Shown here: positions 1 through 28,544 of the stretch, piece after piece
How the letters are laid out: the number at the start of each line of letters is the position of its first letter
Numbering within the stretch: the stretch's first letter is position 1
Origin: Henricia sp. BOLD:AAB3569
Lineage: Eukaryota; Echinodermata; Asteroidea; Spinulosida; Echinasteridae
Reading direction: 5' to 3'
Assembly (NCBI GenBank): GCA_037783545.1
Contig: JBBELK010000453.1
Coordinates: 1,426,001-1,490,000, forward strand
DNA length: 64,000 bases
Translations under genes and position numbers: made by a program
The notes under the pieces: model-generated
Databases searched by the model: none
Seen by the model: the letters and a program-made list of their open reading frames with translations, nothing else
What the model was told of the DNA's origin: nothing

Positions 1-485
1 GTGTCAAAAACCATCAGACACCGTCAGACACGATCAAACTTGTCTGCCAAAAGATTGAACGTGCAGCTAAATTCAGACAAAGTCTGCAGTCTGGACAGAC
101 AACAGCCAATCAATGGACAGCTTGATAACATGTGACCTTTTTGTAGCCACATGATTGAACAAAATCATCAAACATCATCAGACTTGTCCGACAGTGTGGA
201 CGAAGTTTTCAAACAAAGTCAAACAACATCACACAATTGTCTGTCAGACAAAAATCTGATAGTATAGACAGAAGGTGCTGTATGATTAGCTCATTGAAAT
301 GCAAACTCACAAGCGAGTGCCCTAAGCCCCTTTACCGGTACAGTTGTATGCAATATACATACTACTTACCATCATCCAAACATGAAGCGAGAGAAAAATC
401 ATATGGGCTTTATCAGGATTCTAACCTGAGACCTCCGACTCCTCGGGCAGATCATCTACCAGCAATCAATGTGATCTATTCTCAC

Positions 486-17612
<17,127 letters not shown>

Positions 17613-17719
17613 GTTTATGTCCGCGGCATGAGTTCAATAACCACAACAATTGTCACTTTTTATACTGATTTCTCGGTTGTCCGTTTCCTCCACCGCGTGT
17701 TCTTTTGCTGCACGATTGA

Positions 17720-17740
17720 AGTTGCAAGATGGCCAATCGG
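17720..17740 (-). promoter_or_regulatory. Probable NAA15 promoter motifs (YY1-like and CCAAT)
   Basis: About 110-125 bp upstream of the NAA15 start codon, CAAGATGGC (17725-17733, a YY1-type core) overlaps CCAAT (17732-17736). This pair is common in housekeeping promoters. The motifs are seen directly; promoter function is inferred from position, and no start site can be read from sequence alone. Confidence 0.4.
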
Positions 17741-18429
17741 AATGCGCAAGCGCCGTAGTCAACCCAACTTTTGACTTCCTAATTTGGCAAGAGGGCGCCC
17801 TATGACAAGCACGTGCGTTTTGCTTCGCTCCAGGGCGCTGGGGCCGGGGATGGGCCGAGGTGCTTCATAAATTTCTATGAAGGAAATAAGTCACGCAAAG
17901 GTCACAAATACAGACGTGTGGAGCATTGTGGGTTGCTTGCTTCCAGACGAAAATTCAATAACTAGTACGCTAATGCTTATATATCCAGTGCAAAAATCAA
18001 ATTTACGAGAAAATCAACTTTACAAGAAAAAGAGGTGACCTCGTGGTCACGTGTCGTATACAATTTTGCCAATGAGGGCGCGAACAGATTAGCCCATCCC
18101 AGCGCCCTGTATGGTGGGTACGATCACTGAGCATAGCGTTTGGCAAGCTCGAGCCCACTGTAAACCCACATAAAAAAAAATAAAGGTACACAGTCAGTGT
18201 TCATGGCAAAAACGGTCTAATGGCCCAGTGAAGAGTAGATAATGGTTAATTCTTATATCGCGCACAAATCTACTAAACAAGGTGCTTAGGTGTTTTAAAC
18301 ATGTGTGGACATAACGCCCTTTGTAACAGTTTACCAATCATGTACACCGGCCTTTAAAAGGTGGAGTAGCCCAGGGATATGGAGGCAGCGCAGGTGCAAA
18401 TGCGTTTTTCTGCTTGATGTCTATCCAAG

Positions 18430-18600
18430 ACTTCCGTTACGCGGCGCAAGAGTTGTGCAGCCTTCAAAGACACTAATACAATGAGCCTCATCGGGATTCG
18501 AACCTGAGCCCTTTGATACCCGCTGCAGATGCTCTATCAGCTGAGCTATACGGCATAGTGGTAGGCCTAGCCTATATTCCCTCAGGTTTTCCTCGTGAAC
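18430..18600 (-). mobile_element. tRNA-derived SINE or tRNA relic (third family)
   Basis: The minus strand has TAGCTCAGCTGATAGAGC (A box) and GGTTCGAATCC (perfect B box). The anticodon arm does not pair properly, so it is not called a tRNA gene. Confidence 0.6.
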
Positions 18601-18649
18601 CAATCTTCTCTCAGCTAGTGATGCGTGTGCTGCAAATAGTAAATTGCCA

Positions 18650-18785
18650 GGGTAACTGGATCCATTACTAAAGTTTAGGGAAACAGTTCACTGGTTTTAG
18701 TGTGGACCATGGAGAAAGGGTGTTCCTAGACCCAGTAACCTTGGCAACACACAAAGAGTGACGTGCGTGTTCACTTCAGTACGGC
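18650..18785. mobile_element. MITE family C, diverged copy
   Basis: GGTAACTGGATCCATTACTA on the left pairs with AGTAACCTTGGCAACAC on the right, and the right end CGTGCGTGTTCACTTCAGTA resembles the family terminus. It lies in the NAA15 to zinc-finger spacer. Confidence 0.45.
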
Positions 18786-19924
18786 GCTTTGCCATATTTC
18801 TGGGGACTGTAGATCTTAAATAGCGCCCTCTGTAAATAAATAACACTTTGGTTGCGTTCGCTGAGCTTCTCTAGGTTGTCCCGAGATACCTTTATGCCCT
18901 CTCCTCTCTAGCTCTGAAGACATGATTATATGGTAAATCCCACTGGGCCGGCACTGGCCTTAAAATTAGATAAGCACTCGCCTTAGAGCTGTGATGGCTG
19001 ACCCGGGCCAATTTCATGGCGCTGTTTAGCACAAAAATTTGCAAACCACAGAGCAGTTTCTTTGCTTATTTTGCAAAACTTGGTTGCCAGCCAAAATCGT
19101 ATGTTATGTGTATTTACTGATATTTTGATCCTGTTTCTAAAAATAAAATTTGAAATAATTTTGGCTGCCCATTTTACAGAGCAAAATATTGAAAGAAATT
19201 CTGTAATACTAGTAAACAAAATGTTTGTGCTAAACAGAGTGTGCAGCGCAGAGCCGCAGACCCAGAGCGATCCTAAAAAGCTAATCGAACGCACCTATTA
19301 CAATTTCCCCTCATTTCACTGGTATCCGCGTTACGTCTGTACGCGCGTTTGGTTTTCAATGGTGTCGTTTACCAGCGAAAATGACGCAGTTTCGGGCCGA
19401 TATCCGCCTCTTCTCGGTTGATGGCGAAAAATTATCCAGCTGCTTACAAACTACAGCAAAAAAAACAGACCTTTTTGATGCAAATTCTTGTCTGTCACAC
19501 TTTGAAACATTCGCAGGAACGTTGTGAATTGTACAGCGTCAGTGATGGTAAGTATCGCCCAAAATCTTTGGTTTTAGTGGAAGTAACGTGACATTTTGAG
19601 TCGTCTTTTTCCCGCCTCGTCATTCCTACGTTGTACGTTGCTTTGTCCACTGTGTTTTGGGGTCGGGGCCGGTTCAAGACTGGTCAACGGATTGCACTGC
19701 GTCTTCTGCTCTTTTTCGTCTGCTTCAGTTTGGATTTTCAGATTTCGGTGCAGCATGCACAAATGATGCAGTGTTTTTCATTTCAGAGTTGAGAAGTTGA
19801 TCAGAAATTGTATTCAAAATTTTTCCTAGTAAATTCTTCATATTTTTTCCCCTCCAAATTTTGGTTTCTTCATTTAAGATTTTGACATTCTTTATGATGT
19901 TTTTGACCTGACACAGGGTTTCTC

Positions 19925-20066
19925 CAGATAAATTGAATATTCTTTTGAAAGCATCATCCTGTGTGAAAGTTTTTATCTGACGAGGAGCGGGTTGCGCTTG
20001 AAAATTTTTAAGAAATAAAAACTTTCACACAGGATGATGGCTTTCAAAAGAATATTCAATTTATCA
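19925..20066. repeat. ~140-bp foldback
   Basis: GATAAATTGAATATTCTTTT and CATCATCCTGTGTGAAAGTT in the left arm are repeated in reverse complement on the right. It is in the presumed 5' intron of the zinc-finger gene. Confidence 0.8.
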
Positions 20067-20904
20067 TTTAAGATTGATGTATAATAAATAATTTTAAGGC
20101 CAAATTAGTGACGTCCGAGTACTAAATTATTACCGGATTCCCTACTTTGTCTGTCGTATCTCGGTGGTGAACCACAAAGAAAGAAGAACGTCCAAATGAA
20201 ATTTTTTTGCACAAAAAGTCCGATCTCGACCAAATTTTGGGAAGATCTGCTTTGCACGTTCCTTAATATGCATCAAATACATGAACTCGAGTGCACCGGC
20301 GCGTGTTATTTATTTGACAGGTTCCCATATTCCATGATCCAACTCGCCGTTGAACCAACTTGACCACTGAGCCAGTTCAACCATTTTAATACCAACTCGA
20401 CCATTGTGCATTGAGTACACACAGCAGTCGAGTTGGTTCGAGTCGAGTTGGTAATGGTAGTGGACGAGGGCAGTGCACCACCTAACGTCCACGAAGGGTT
20501 AAGACTTAACCCTTCTGACAAAAATATCTCCTACGGAGAAAAAAAAGAAACTGTTTTTTTGACGGGCCCTTTGTACACAAGTTCTCACCTAAATGCCCAA
20601 ATGCCAAGATAGGAAATTCTTTCCAGTTTCTGGAAAGTAGCTTCTAAAACAAATACCATTATTGTGGCTGTGTCTCGTCACGTTGGGAAAAAAAAAAAAA
20701 AAATAAAAGAATAAATAAAAAATGTTGTTGGATTCTAAAAAAAAGTATAAAGTACAAAAGCTACATTTGCGATATTCATATGGTTTTGTTTGTTGAATCT
20801 TTTTGAGTGTTGAGTATTCGACAACCCTGTACTTTTGAATTTCAGATGGCATAAATACATCCCGATTAGTGTGATAAAACTGGTTTTAAGTTTTAAACAC
20901 AACC

Positions 20905-22914
20905 ATGGATGTGGAGGGAGAAACGACAGGTGTGGAGCAGCCAATGGAGCCCGAAGTTGACCCATCGTCTATAGCATACACCGTGGAGATCCGTTTAGTT
21001 GACGATGGCTATGCCGCGTGCCCTACGCAGGGGGATGTCATGGATCAACACATCACAGTGGTTGGACATGGCAGAGAGCAGGTGACTGCGGTTCCCATTG
21101 AGGTTATAACGCAACCCAGCGAAGAGATCACCATGCATGATCATCAGACCATAACCACAGCACAGATGGACTCCGGTATGATGGTGACTTTCTCAGACAC
21201 GACCCAGGAAGCTAATTTGCATAATATAACTGTAACCAATGATATGATGACGTACTTGCCCGAAGCAGGCGTTGCGCAGCCCATTACTGCTGCAGACCAG
21301 GCCCATCATCAGATCATAATGACACAGGCACCAAACATGCACGTTTCTGACCCCAGTCAGAATGTTCCGGTGTTGCTGTTACCGACAGTGGCGCAGGAGC
21401 AGGATTCAAACCAGCCTGGTCAAAGTGTCGACACTCAGGAAGATACCATCAAAGAAATGGAGATAGCCTTGGAAGCCCTGACTGGGCTGGCTTCTACGTT
21501 CAATGCTTGGGCCCAGCAAAACCCGCAGGCATTAGGGGAAACGTTACAGCAGCCACAGCCTGAAAAGGCTCATAAATTTAAGCTGGGAAAGCACAAGTCT
21601 GGCAAGCACAAGTCCAAAAAGCATAAGCCGGGAAAACACAAGAAAAAAGGTTCTTGGAAGAAGGCCAAAATGGAGGGTTTGTCTTTTGAAGTGGACAGCA
21701 CAGGAACGGATATGTTCACATGTAAGACTTGCGGGAAGGTTTTTGCTACTCGATTGAAACTAAGAAACCACATGATATCCCACTCTGACGAAAGACCCTA
21801 CACGTGTGAAGTGTGTGGCAGTGGTTTCAAGCGAGCTAGGTACCTTCAAATTCACAAGAAGAGTCACTTTTCAGACACGCTATTTGCCTGTCAGTACTGC
21901 GACAAGGCATATTTTGAGAAAAAGCGGCTACGTTCCCACGAAAAGTGCCACACCAATCCCCTAACGTGCCATATTTGTGGAAAGGCGTACGGTGATAGGC
22001 GAGGCCTTGTCATACATTACAGAACACACACCAATGAGAAACCATTCACATGTCGCATCTGCGGACGCGCATTCACATCAAAGGCCGGCGTCGCCAAGCA
22101 CGAACGTAGCCACTCGGGATTGAAACCCTACGCGTGTAAAATCTGCAACAAAGCGTACACGCAGCCCACCAATCTCTCTGATCACGAACGAACCCATATT
22201 AACGAGAGAACGTTTGCCTGCACGTCATGCCCAAAGGTCTTCCAAGCCAGAAGCAGCCTTAGAAGGCATCGCGTCAAGCACCATCCTGGAGAGAAGCCTA
22301 ATGTCGGCAAGCTTGAACCTCTGCATAGGAAGCGCATCATTAAAGTTGTGACGCCTCGAACTGATAGCATTAGCCATGTTAGCAGAGAAGAGACTGACAA
22401 TACACACTACAAATATGCATGCACTGTTTGCGAGAAAAGATTTAAAAAAGAAAAGTACCTCAGGAAACACAGCAAGTTACATACTGTGGGGACAAAGGTC
22501 TGCTCCTATTGCAACAAGAGTTTTCGAGACAAGCGAGACCTCTTGAACCACGAAAGACGACACACGGGTGAAAAGCCTTTTAAATGTTCCAAGTGTGGCA
22601 AGGCGTTCGTTTCCAGCTCAGCGATGCTGCGTCACGAAAAATGCCACTTGGGCATCAAGCCCTTCATTTGTTCCATGTGTGGCAAGTCTTTCACGCGTAC
22701 CACTGGTCTGCGCGATCACGAACTGATCCACATGGGAAAGAATAAACGATTTCCTTGCGTCACTTGTGACAAAATTTTTGCATCCCGTAGTGCCTTGAGG
22801 AGTCATGAGCGACTGAAGCACCAACAAGCCCAGGTTACAACGATGGAAGTCCCTGTAGAGAATGAGGAAGGAGACACTGTCAGCTTTATCAAATTAATGT
22901 TCACTGAGAGTTAG
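20905..22914 (+). CDS. C2H2 zinc-finger protein with 12 fingers, single coding exon (669 aa)
   Basis: The reading frame is uninterrupted from a well-placed ATG (context aaccATGg) to TAG. Residues 1 to about 215 are acidic and Gln/Thr/Met-rich with no recognised domain: no KRAB, BTB, ZAD or SCAN is visible. Residues about 222-255 form a Lys-rich run of short GKHK-type repeats, probably a nuclear localisation or nucleic-acid-binding tract. Twelve C2H2 fingers follow (about residues 270-640), in a block of seven and a block of five separated by a ~50-residue linker. Several finger linkers are of the TGEKP/NEKP type, such as HTGEKPFKC and HTNEKPFTC, typical of sequence-specific DNA binding. It is therefore probably a nuclear transcription regulator, target unknown. 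A 3' splice site at 20845 (TTTCAG) suggests a non-coding first exon, and GTAAGT after 19548 could be its donor. The leader contains a two-codon upstream ORF (ATGGCATAA). Confidence 0.92.
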   Translation: MDVEGETTGVEQPMEPEVDPSSIAYTVEIRLVDDGYAACPTQGDVMDQHITVVGHGREQVTAVPIEVITQPSEEITMHDHQTITTAQMDSGMMVTFSDTTQEANLHNITVTNDMMTYLPEAGVAQPITAADQAHHQIIMTQAPNMHVSDPSQNVPVLLLPTVAQEQDSNQPGQSVDTQEDTIKEMEIALEALTGLASTFNAWAQQNPQALGETLQQPQPEKAHKFKLGKHKSGKHKSKKHKPGKHKKKGSWKKAKMEGLSFEVDSTGTDMFTCKTCGKVFATRLKLRNHMISHSDERPYTCEVCGSGFKRARYLQIHKKSHFSDTLFACQYCDKAYFEKKRLRSHEKCHTNPLTCHICGKAYGDRRGLVIHYRTHTNEKPFTCRICGRAFTSKAGVAKHERSHSGLKPYACKICNKAYTQPTNLSDHERTHINERTFACTSCPKVFQARSSLRRHRVKHHPGEKPNVGKLEPLHRKRIIKVVTPRTDSISHVSREETDNTHYKYACTVCEKRFKKEKYLRKHSKLHTVGTKVCSYCNKSFRDKRDLLNHERRHTGEKPFKCSKCGKAFVSSSAMLRHEKCHLGIKPFICSMCGKSFTRTTGLRDHELIHMGKNKRFPCVTCDKIFASRSALRSHERLKHQQAQVTTMEVPVENEEGDTVSFIKLMFTES

Positions 22915-22938
22915 ACCAGGGATACCAGTAATCAGCAT

Positions 22939-23237
22939 TAAGGCCTGTCTAGACGAACCAACAAGTGTCTGACGATGTCGGCCGACCAAATGTTGGATGG
23001 TGTGGAGGTCACTCCAGACAGCGTCCAACAACATCCAACTAGTTGGAACATGTATGAACATGTTCCTATCACCCGACTTTGTTGGAGCTTGTTGGAGAAA
23101 CGGGCCAATAGCAGATTAGAATGCCCGTCACGTATATATTGACCAACTGCGGTCAAGATATGCTGAAACATGTTGGTTCGCCCAACAAGTTCTAACTTGT
23201 TGGGCGAACAAATGTTGGCTTGTGTAGACAGGCCTTA
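22939..23237. mobile_element. MITE family H in the zinc-finger gene's 3' flank
   Basis: TTAAGGCCTGTCTAGACGAA ... TTGTGTAGACAGGCCTTAA. It starts 25 bp after the zinc-finger stop codon and ends about 45 bp before the AATAAA, so it probably makes up most of the 3' UTR. Confidence 0.8.
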
Positions 23238-23280
23238 AGGCTTGGGCTTGGATTCCATTCGGATTTGATTCCATTTTCAA

Positions 23281-23286
23281 AATAAA
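23281..23286 (+). terminator. Candidate polyadenylation signal for the zinc-finger gene
   Basis: AATAAA lies 367 bp after the zinc-finger stop codon and just beyond a MITE at 22939-23237. It is the first canonical signal downstream. Use is inferred. Confidence 0.4.
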
Positions 23287-23449
23287 AGCTGCGCCTGACG
23301 AGTCATTTATACTATTCGTGCAAGTTGTTGAGAGTGATGACATTGAAGCATTATTTTGTCCCCCTTTCGTTTTCTGCTTGTAATCATGGTACTTAGGAAG
23401 TTTGTCACATCTACTATGTGTACATGTACTACGACATGATGACATCATG

Positions 23450-23592
23450 TTGAGGTTTCTGCTATTCACATGCGTCAAGTCGTCCCTCTCGTCCACTACC
23501 ACAATCGAGAATACCAAAACTGCAGTCGCCGCTTTCTTGATTGTGGTAATGGACAAGAGAAACGACTTGACGCATGCACAAAACCTCAACGT
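23450..23592. repeat. 143-bp foldback
   Basis: TTGAGGTTT, CATGCGTCAAGTCGT and CCACTACCACAATC in the left arm are mirrored by GATTGTGGTAATGG, ACGACTTGACGCATG and AAACCTCAA in the right arm. Confidence 0.8.
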
Positions 23593-23639
23593 CAACATAT
23601 CGCAGTCCACACAGTCGACATGACAATTGAAAACTCCCC

Positions 23640-24100
23640 ATTAAAGCCTGTACATCAGTTGCGTAGTGTGCACCCTTATCAACAGCAACTAATCAGTTAT
23701 GCAACTAGGAGTATCCAGCCATGTCTACATCGTGCACATCGACACGGCAACTCAGTAAAGCCTAAAGTACATTGACGTTGCAACTTGAAGCAAATGTTGC
23801 TTGCTGTTACGTGTTATGTACTGTCGATGTGTGCCCACATGATCAAATGCACGCATGCAACTGACGGCAACTAGTTGCAAGTACGCGTACATCGACGCAA
23901 CTGGGTACAACTACTTTGCCAGAAAGTAGAACATGAGCAACTCGCGGCGAACCATGGCAACTGGGATTTTTCCAGTTGCCAGAAGTTGCAAGTGCACGTA
24001 CATCGACATTTTTAAGCAACTGATCAGTTGCTTCCAGTTGCCGGAAACACCAGTTGCCATTATTAGTTGCTTCCAGTTGCAATGTCGATGTACGCTGGGC
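23640..24100. repeat. Region of repeated GCAACT/AGTTGC words
   Basis: At least 15 GCAACT or AGTTGC words occur in both orientations together with GTACATCGACG and its complement. It is probably an inverted-repeat transposon with an internally repetitive body. Confidence 0.55.
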
Positions 24101-24381
24101 ATAACAAACGAAATAGCATATTATTTTGCATGTTAAATTGCTTCTGCCAGCTAGCGCCATGTTATTGCACTGTCACTGTTGATAAAAATCTGTGCACGCT
24201 TCCACCAAGATTTCTGGGTAATGCAAAAACTGTTTGTGCACCACTTGATAAAGGGGGGGGGGCGGGTGTGTTGGGGGGAGAGGTGTGTTGGGGGAGATTG
24301 CATTATTCTTGAGCACTTTTACTGGTACCTTGGTATGTACATGTTCATCTAGAGACCAATTGGGAAGGGTACATGTAGGTA

Positions 24382-24832
24382 ATAGGGAGGTTTCGCACCG
24401 TCACGGATACCGATACGGATACGGATACGTCATGACTTTATGCGCTTCTCGTGACGCGTAACCGTAGTACACATGTTTTCATACGCGTAAATAACGGATA
24501 TCGGCCTCCATACGCGTAGCATAAAAACGGATACCAGTTATGCGGATTTTTCGCTTTTTCCGTGATGGATTAATAAGTTTTATGCATTTTGTTTCTTTGT
24601 GATGTATCCTCCATGAATACCGATCGAATTTAATGAGTCATTCCCACGTGAAAGTGAGGAAAATCAGCTGGAAACAAAGCCAAGCGCAGAGCAGATTTAG
24701 CAGATAAATGTACATGCGCGTAGTCACACAGTGCGAACTAAAACCCAGTTCAGTGAGCGCATCAACGTGAACGGTTACCGTTATCATATCCGTATTCGTA
24801 ACCGTATTCGTCACCTTGCGAAACCTCTCTAT
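24382..24832. mobile_element. 451-bp TIR element with GGATACGGATACG ends
   Basis: ATAGGGAGGTTTCGCA followed by GATACGGATACGGATACG; the right end reads TGCGAAACCTCTCTAT after CCGTATTCGTAACCGTATTC. Subterminal ATACGG repeats occur in both arms. Confidence 0.8.
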
Positions 24833-25359
24833 TGTCACTGTTATGCACTTAGTTTTTGATAAGTTTGGTGAGGAATGGTTGTACTTCTAATTGTTTCAGA
24901 AAGTTTCTTTTGTGAGTTTTTTTGCACTTTGCACTTCATTGTTTCCCTACAGATGAATTGAAAATCCATTTACTCTATAGTTGCTGTGCCATATCGTTCA
25001 GTTAAATTGGTAAATAATCTTTATGTTAAAACTATTTTTTCTCTGAAGGAATGTTAAAAATCCTCAGAACTACAACAGTACAATGATTTCTTTCAAAATG
25101 CTGGATATAAATGCATTTTGGCATTCAAAAAAGCATTAAATTTCTGAAGGTAATATGTTCATCTTTGAATGAAATGGGCACATTACATGTAAAATGTACC
25201 CAGAACTTCCCAGAAGTAATACCATTTGTTTGAAAATATGGTCTTGGTGTTTAAATTTACCCCTTTGCTGTGGAAAGACCCATTTTTAAATCAACACTAC
25301 TTTTAGTGCATCTTTTTGGCTTTTCTGCAGATCCTACGGAAAAGCCTTTATCCGTTTAA

Positions 25360-25760
25360 ACTTGATACGGTCATAGGTCATAGGTTAGGAATCTTGATGT
25401 TTGTGTGACATTACGATGACATCATCGGTTGCCTAATTATAATAATTTAAAATACCTTTAAAAAGTGGATTTTTTTGAGAAAAAAAGCAGCATATATGGA
25501 ATATGTGGACGGGAACTAGTCTAAGGGATCTTGATGTTTGTGCAACGTGACAATGACATCAGTTGCCTAATTATAATAATGTAAAATACCTTTAAAAAGT
25601 GGATTTTTAGGAAATAAGCAGCCTATCTAAAAAATGGAACAAAGTATGGACTTGAAACTTGGTACAGTCTTAAATCTTTAACTTAGAGTCGGGATCGTGA
25701 CATTTCTGTGACATCACGACGACAATGTTCTTGTTTATCTAATTTTAATACATGTAATTT
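25360..25760 (+). repeat. Tandem repeat, about three ~135-bp units
   Basis: Units share TCTTGATGTTTGTG, TGACATCA..GTTGCCTAATTA and ACCTTTAAAAAGTGGATTTT. They are successively diverged and lie in the spacer before malate synthase. Confidence 0.7.
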
Positions 25761-25769
25761 TAAAAAAGA

Positions 25770-26290
25770 AGACCTTTGCCCCCATTTCCTATTGGTCGAA
25801 CGGATGTTTGACCACTAATTTGAAAGTGATAAGAGATACCAGGATTGGGTCAATGGCATTATAGTTGGGTATGGTCAAGCTGTACAAAAATTAAGACGAT
25901 GATTTTTGACCTGGTTTCCTATTGGTGAAACAGATGTTGCCCTATAATTCGAAAGTGGTAACAGATACTAGAATATAGGGTCAATGGCATTATGGTTGGG
26001 TATACATAGTCAAGCTGTACAACAATTAGCACGATGACCGGCTTTGACCTCATTTCCTATTGGTCATATGTTAGCCTATAATTTGAAAGTGGTAAGATAT
26101 ACCAGGATAGGGTCAATGGCACTATGGTTAGATATGGTCAAGCAGTAACAAAAATAAGACGATGACCTTTGACCTCGTTTCCTATTGGCCAAACATGTTG
26201 GCCTATAATTTGAAAGTGGTAAGAGATACCAGGATGTGGTTAATGCTATTTATCTTAGATGTGGCAAAGAGTTCCAAAAAGGGGGTAATG
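25770..26290 (+). repeat. Tandem repeat, four ~130-bp units
   Basis: Units share TTTCCTATTGG, CTATAATTTGAAAGTGGTAA, GATACCAGGAT and GGTCAATGGCATTATGGTT. It directly follows a different tandem array at 25360. Confidence 0.8.
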
Positions 26291-26827
26291 ACCATTGATC
26301 CTAAATTTTATTTATCTTTTAATAATGTGGAAAAGCCCTGTGTCTATCTTTAAATAGCTTTTTAATATCCCAAATTATTAAATCAGAGGTCTTTTATTTA
26401 AGACCAAGACAGTATTTTGAAAATATTTGGTTTTCTGGTTTCGTTACGTCAAACGTTTTGTTAATTGATTTCACTTGACATGTGCAGTAATTTATTGTTA
26501 TTGAATATATTAAAAGTAAAAAAATTGTTTGCAGTTGTTTTAAATAATAGTTTATTTTTTTTCTATTGGTTCGGCTTTATTTTGTTAATTGAATAAAATA
26601 TTTGTAAATTGGATAATATTGGAATCGAATTAAAGTGTTTGTACGATATCTTATTTTCTAGCTCTTTGTATGCAAATTAGTTCAATCGTACTAAATATTT
26701 CAACAAGGCAAAGCTAAATTGAATGGAACATCCCATCTTTCAACGAATCATTTGTTTTATATAATGCCCAAGGACATCTGAGAATATGAAAAAGTACTTA
26801 TGGACCTTGAGGACTTAGTGTTAGTTA

Positions 26828-27330
26828 GGCGCGAGGTCAAAATAGAAACGGTCTGTAAACGATTCGAGTTAATCCCTTTTCAAATCGTTTCTCTGTTGAC
26901 AGAAAACCGTGTGCAGGTTTAAAGGGAACTGTTTCCAACTTGGTTGGTTGGTCGATGATTGACAGGTTTACAACTAGCCGCCTGCACGAAGGGAACAAAA
27001 GGCTGCTACTGGCCGACGACTTCAAAGGGAGCCGCCCGACCCTCTAGCTGGGCGCATCCTGGGGCATGAATGCGTTGTGGTTAAACACCCTTGTTCGGGC
27101 GGTCACGTGATAAACAGTGGCAGCGAGTACGCCAGTAGTCACACAATGGCCTGTAATTCGATAAGCTCACTATTGTTCAGCGAACAGGGGCCGGGTTGAA
27201 CATTGCCAATTATCTGTCGTCTGGCCAGACAAGTTGAATCGTTTGCTTGTTCACTGAAAACCGTGCAACGGTGTATCGTTAATGTACTGTTTCCTGGTAT
27301 ACAGACCGTTTCTATTTTGACCTCGCGCCT
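26828..27330. mobile_element. 503-bp TIR element (AGGCGCGAGGTCAAAATAGA)
   Basis: The left GGCGCGAGGTCAAAATAGAA plus ACGGTCTGTA is mirrored at the right by TACAGACCGT and TTCTATTTTGACCTCGCGCC, about 30 bp each. No transposase ORF is visible. Confidence 0.85.
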
Positions 27331-27467
27331 TACTCCAACGCTGAGTTTTACGTACCTGCAGTACTGAGAGATAATGTAGTAGAATGTTGCTACATGTACA
27401 TGTACACTATCGGTAAATTTTAGCGATGTGTTTCTCCAGGGTTATAACGAGTCTCCCTATAGAGCTG

Positions 27468-27706
27468 CTCGAGTCCCAAGTCAAGTCAAACTGCCTTCGA
27501 GTCCCAAGTCAAGTCAAACTGCCTTCGAGTCCCAAGTCAAGTCAAACTGCCTTCGAGTCCCAAGTCAAGTAAAACTGCCTTAGAGTCCCAAGTCAAGTCA
27601 AACTGCCTTGGAGTCCCAAGTCAAGTCAAACTGCCTTCGAGTCCCAAGTCAAGTCAAACTGCCTTCGAGTCCCAAGTCAAGTCAAACTGCCTTCGAGTCC
27701 CAAGTC
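27468..27706 (+). repeat. 28-bp minisatellite, 8.5 copies
   Basis: The unit is CGAGTCCCAAGTCAAGTCAA plus ACTGCCTT, with only three or four single-base variants across the array. Confidence 0.95.
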
Positions 27707-28544
27707 ACTCACTCATCACTCGTCAAGTTATTTGTGTCAGTAACTTGAGTTCAAGTCAAGTCATTTAAGGTTTGAGTCTTAAGTCTCGTCAGTGAAAATC
27801 GGTCATTACACTTGTCCGTTGGTACTTGGTTACTATATTATTAGTTGTAATATCTGCCTCTTGTGCCAGACATGTGGGGGTTCAATCCCTGTATGATTTT
27901 TTTCTCATCTCATGTCTGGTTACGAACGCAACATCTGGTATGGTGCCTAATCACCATTGAAATGAAACAACCAAACTTGGGATGAGACCTCATCACCATG
28001 AAAATCAAATCGATTTTTCTCAGTTTAGTTATCTGATTTCCATGGTGATGAGGTCTAATACCAAATGTTGTGTTCTTGGCATAGAAAAGTAAGCATTCAT
28101 CATTGAATTCTTCGGTTTTCCTTCAATCAAGAAGGGCCAGGTTGCAGTTGAATCCGGCCATCGCATCTCCAGTGATGATGAAATTAAGTTCAAGCTTACT
28201 GACTAGCAGCTGCACATGAAATGCTACTCGTGCCGTACAGGCACGGCCCCAGTTGCAAAGCGTACCTGAACTATAGCTCTGCCACTATGTGGGAAATCCC
28301 AATGATTTCTCCCGTTTGCTGCCTCTCTGTTTGGGGACTTGTTAGTCAGTGATACATGTATGCTTCAAAGAAAAAAATGCTAAAAAGATTGCCAGAACTC
28401 TTTTTGGTTTTTGTGAAAATGAGTAAAAAAGTTGCCGAATTAGCCTCCGCCTCGTAGGTTTATGCACACTTCGCTGGCTATGTTTGTTATCCAATCCCAT
28501 GAGCCTTCGCAAATGTGCATTCTCTTCCACAGAGTGTTGCTAGT

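Larger units (their letters stand above)
17860..19540. other. NAA15 to zinc-finger spacer
   Basis: Apart from the SINE and family C copies listed separately, I see no gene. The segment just before 19548 ends in CAGTGATG|GTAAGTATC, a good 5' splice site that could end a non-coding first exon of the zinc-finger gene. Confidence 0.35.

Noticed and set aside
18485-18560. tRNA-like sequence on the minus strand
   Set aside because: B box is perfect but the anticodon stem does not pair and no clean acceptor stem forms; treated as SINE or relic.
19062-19421. 119-residue ORF on the plus strand
   Set aside because: No similarity recognised, composition typical of AT-rich intergenic DNA, no supporting splice sites.
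27468-27706. CRISPR-like regularly spaced repeats
   Set aside because: The 28-bp unit is contiguous with no variable spacers, and the genome is eukaryotic; it is a minisatellite.
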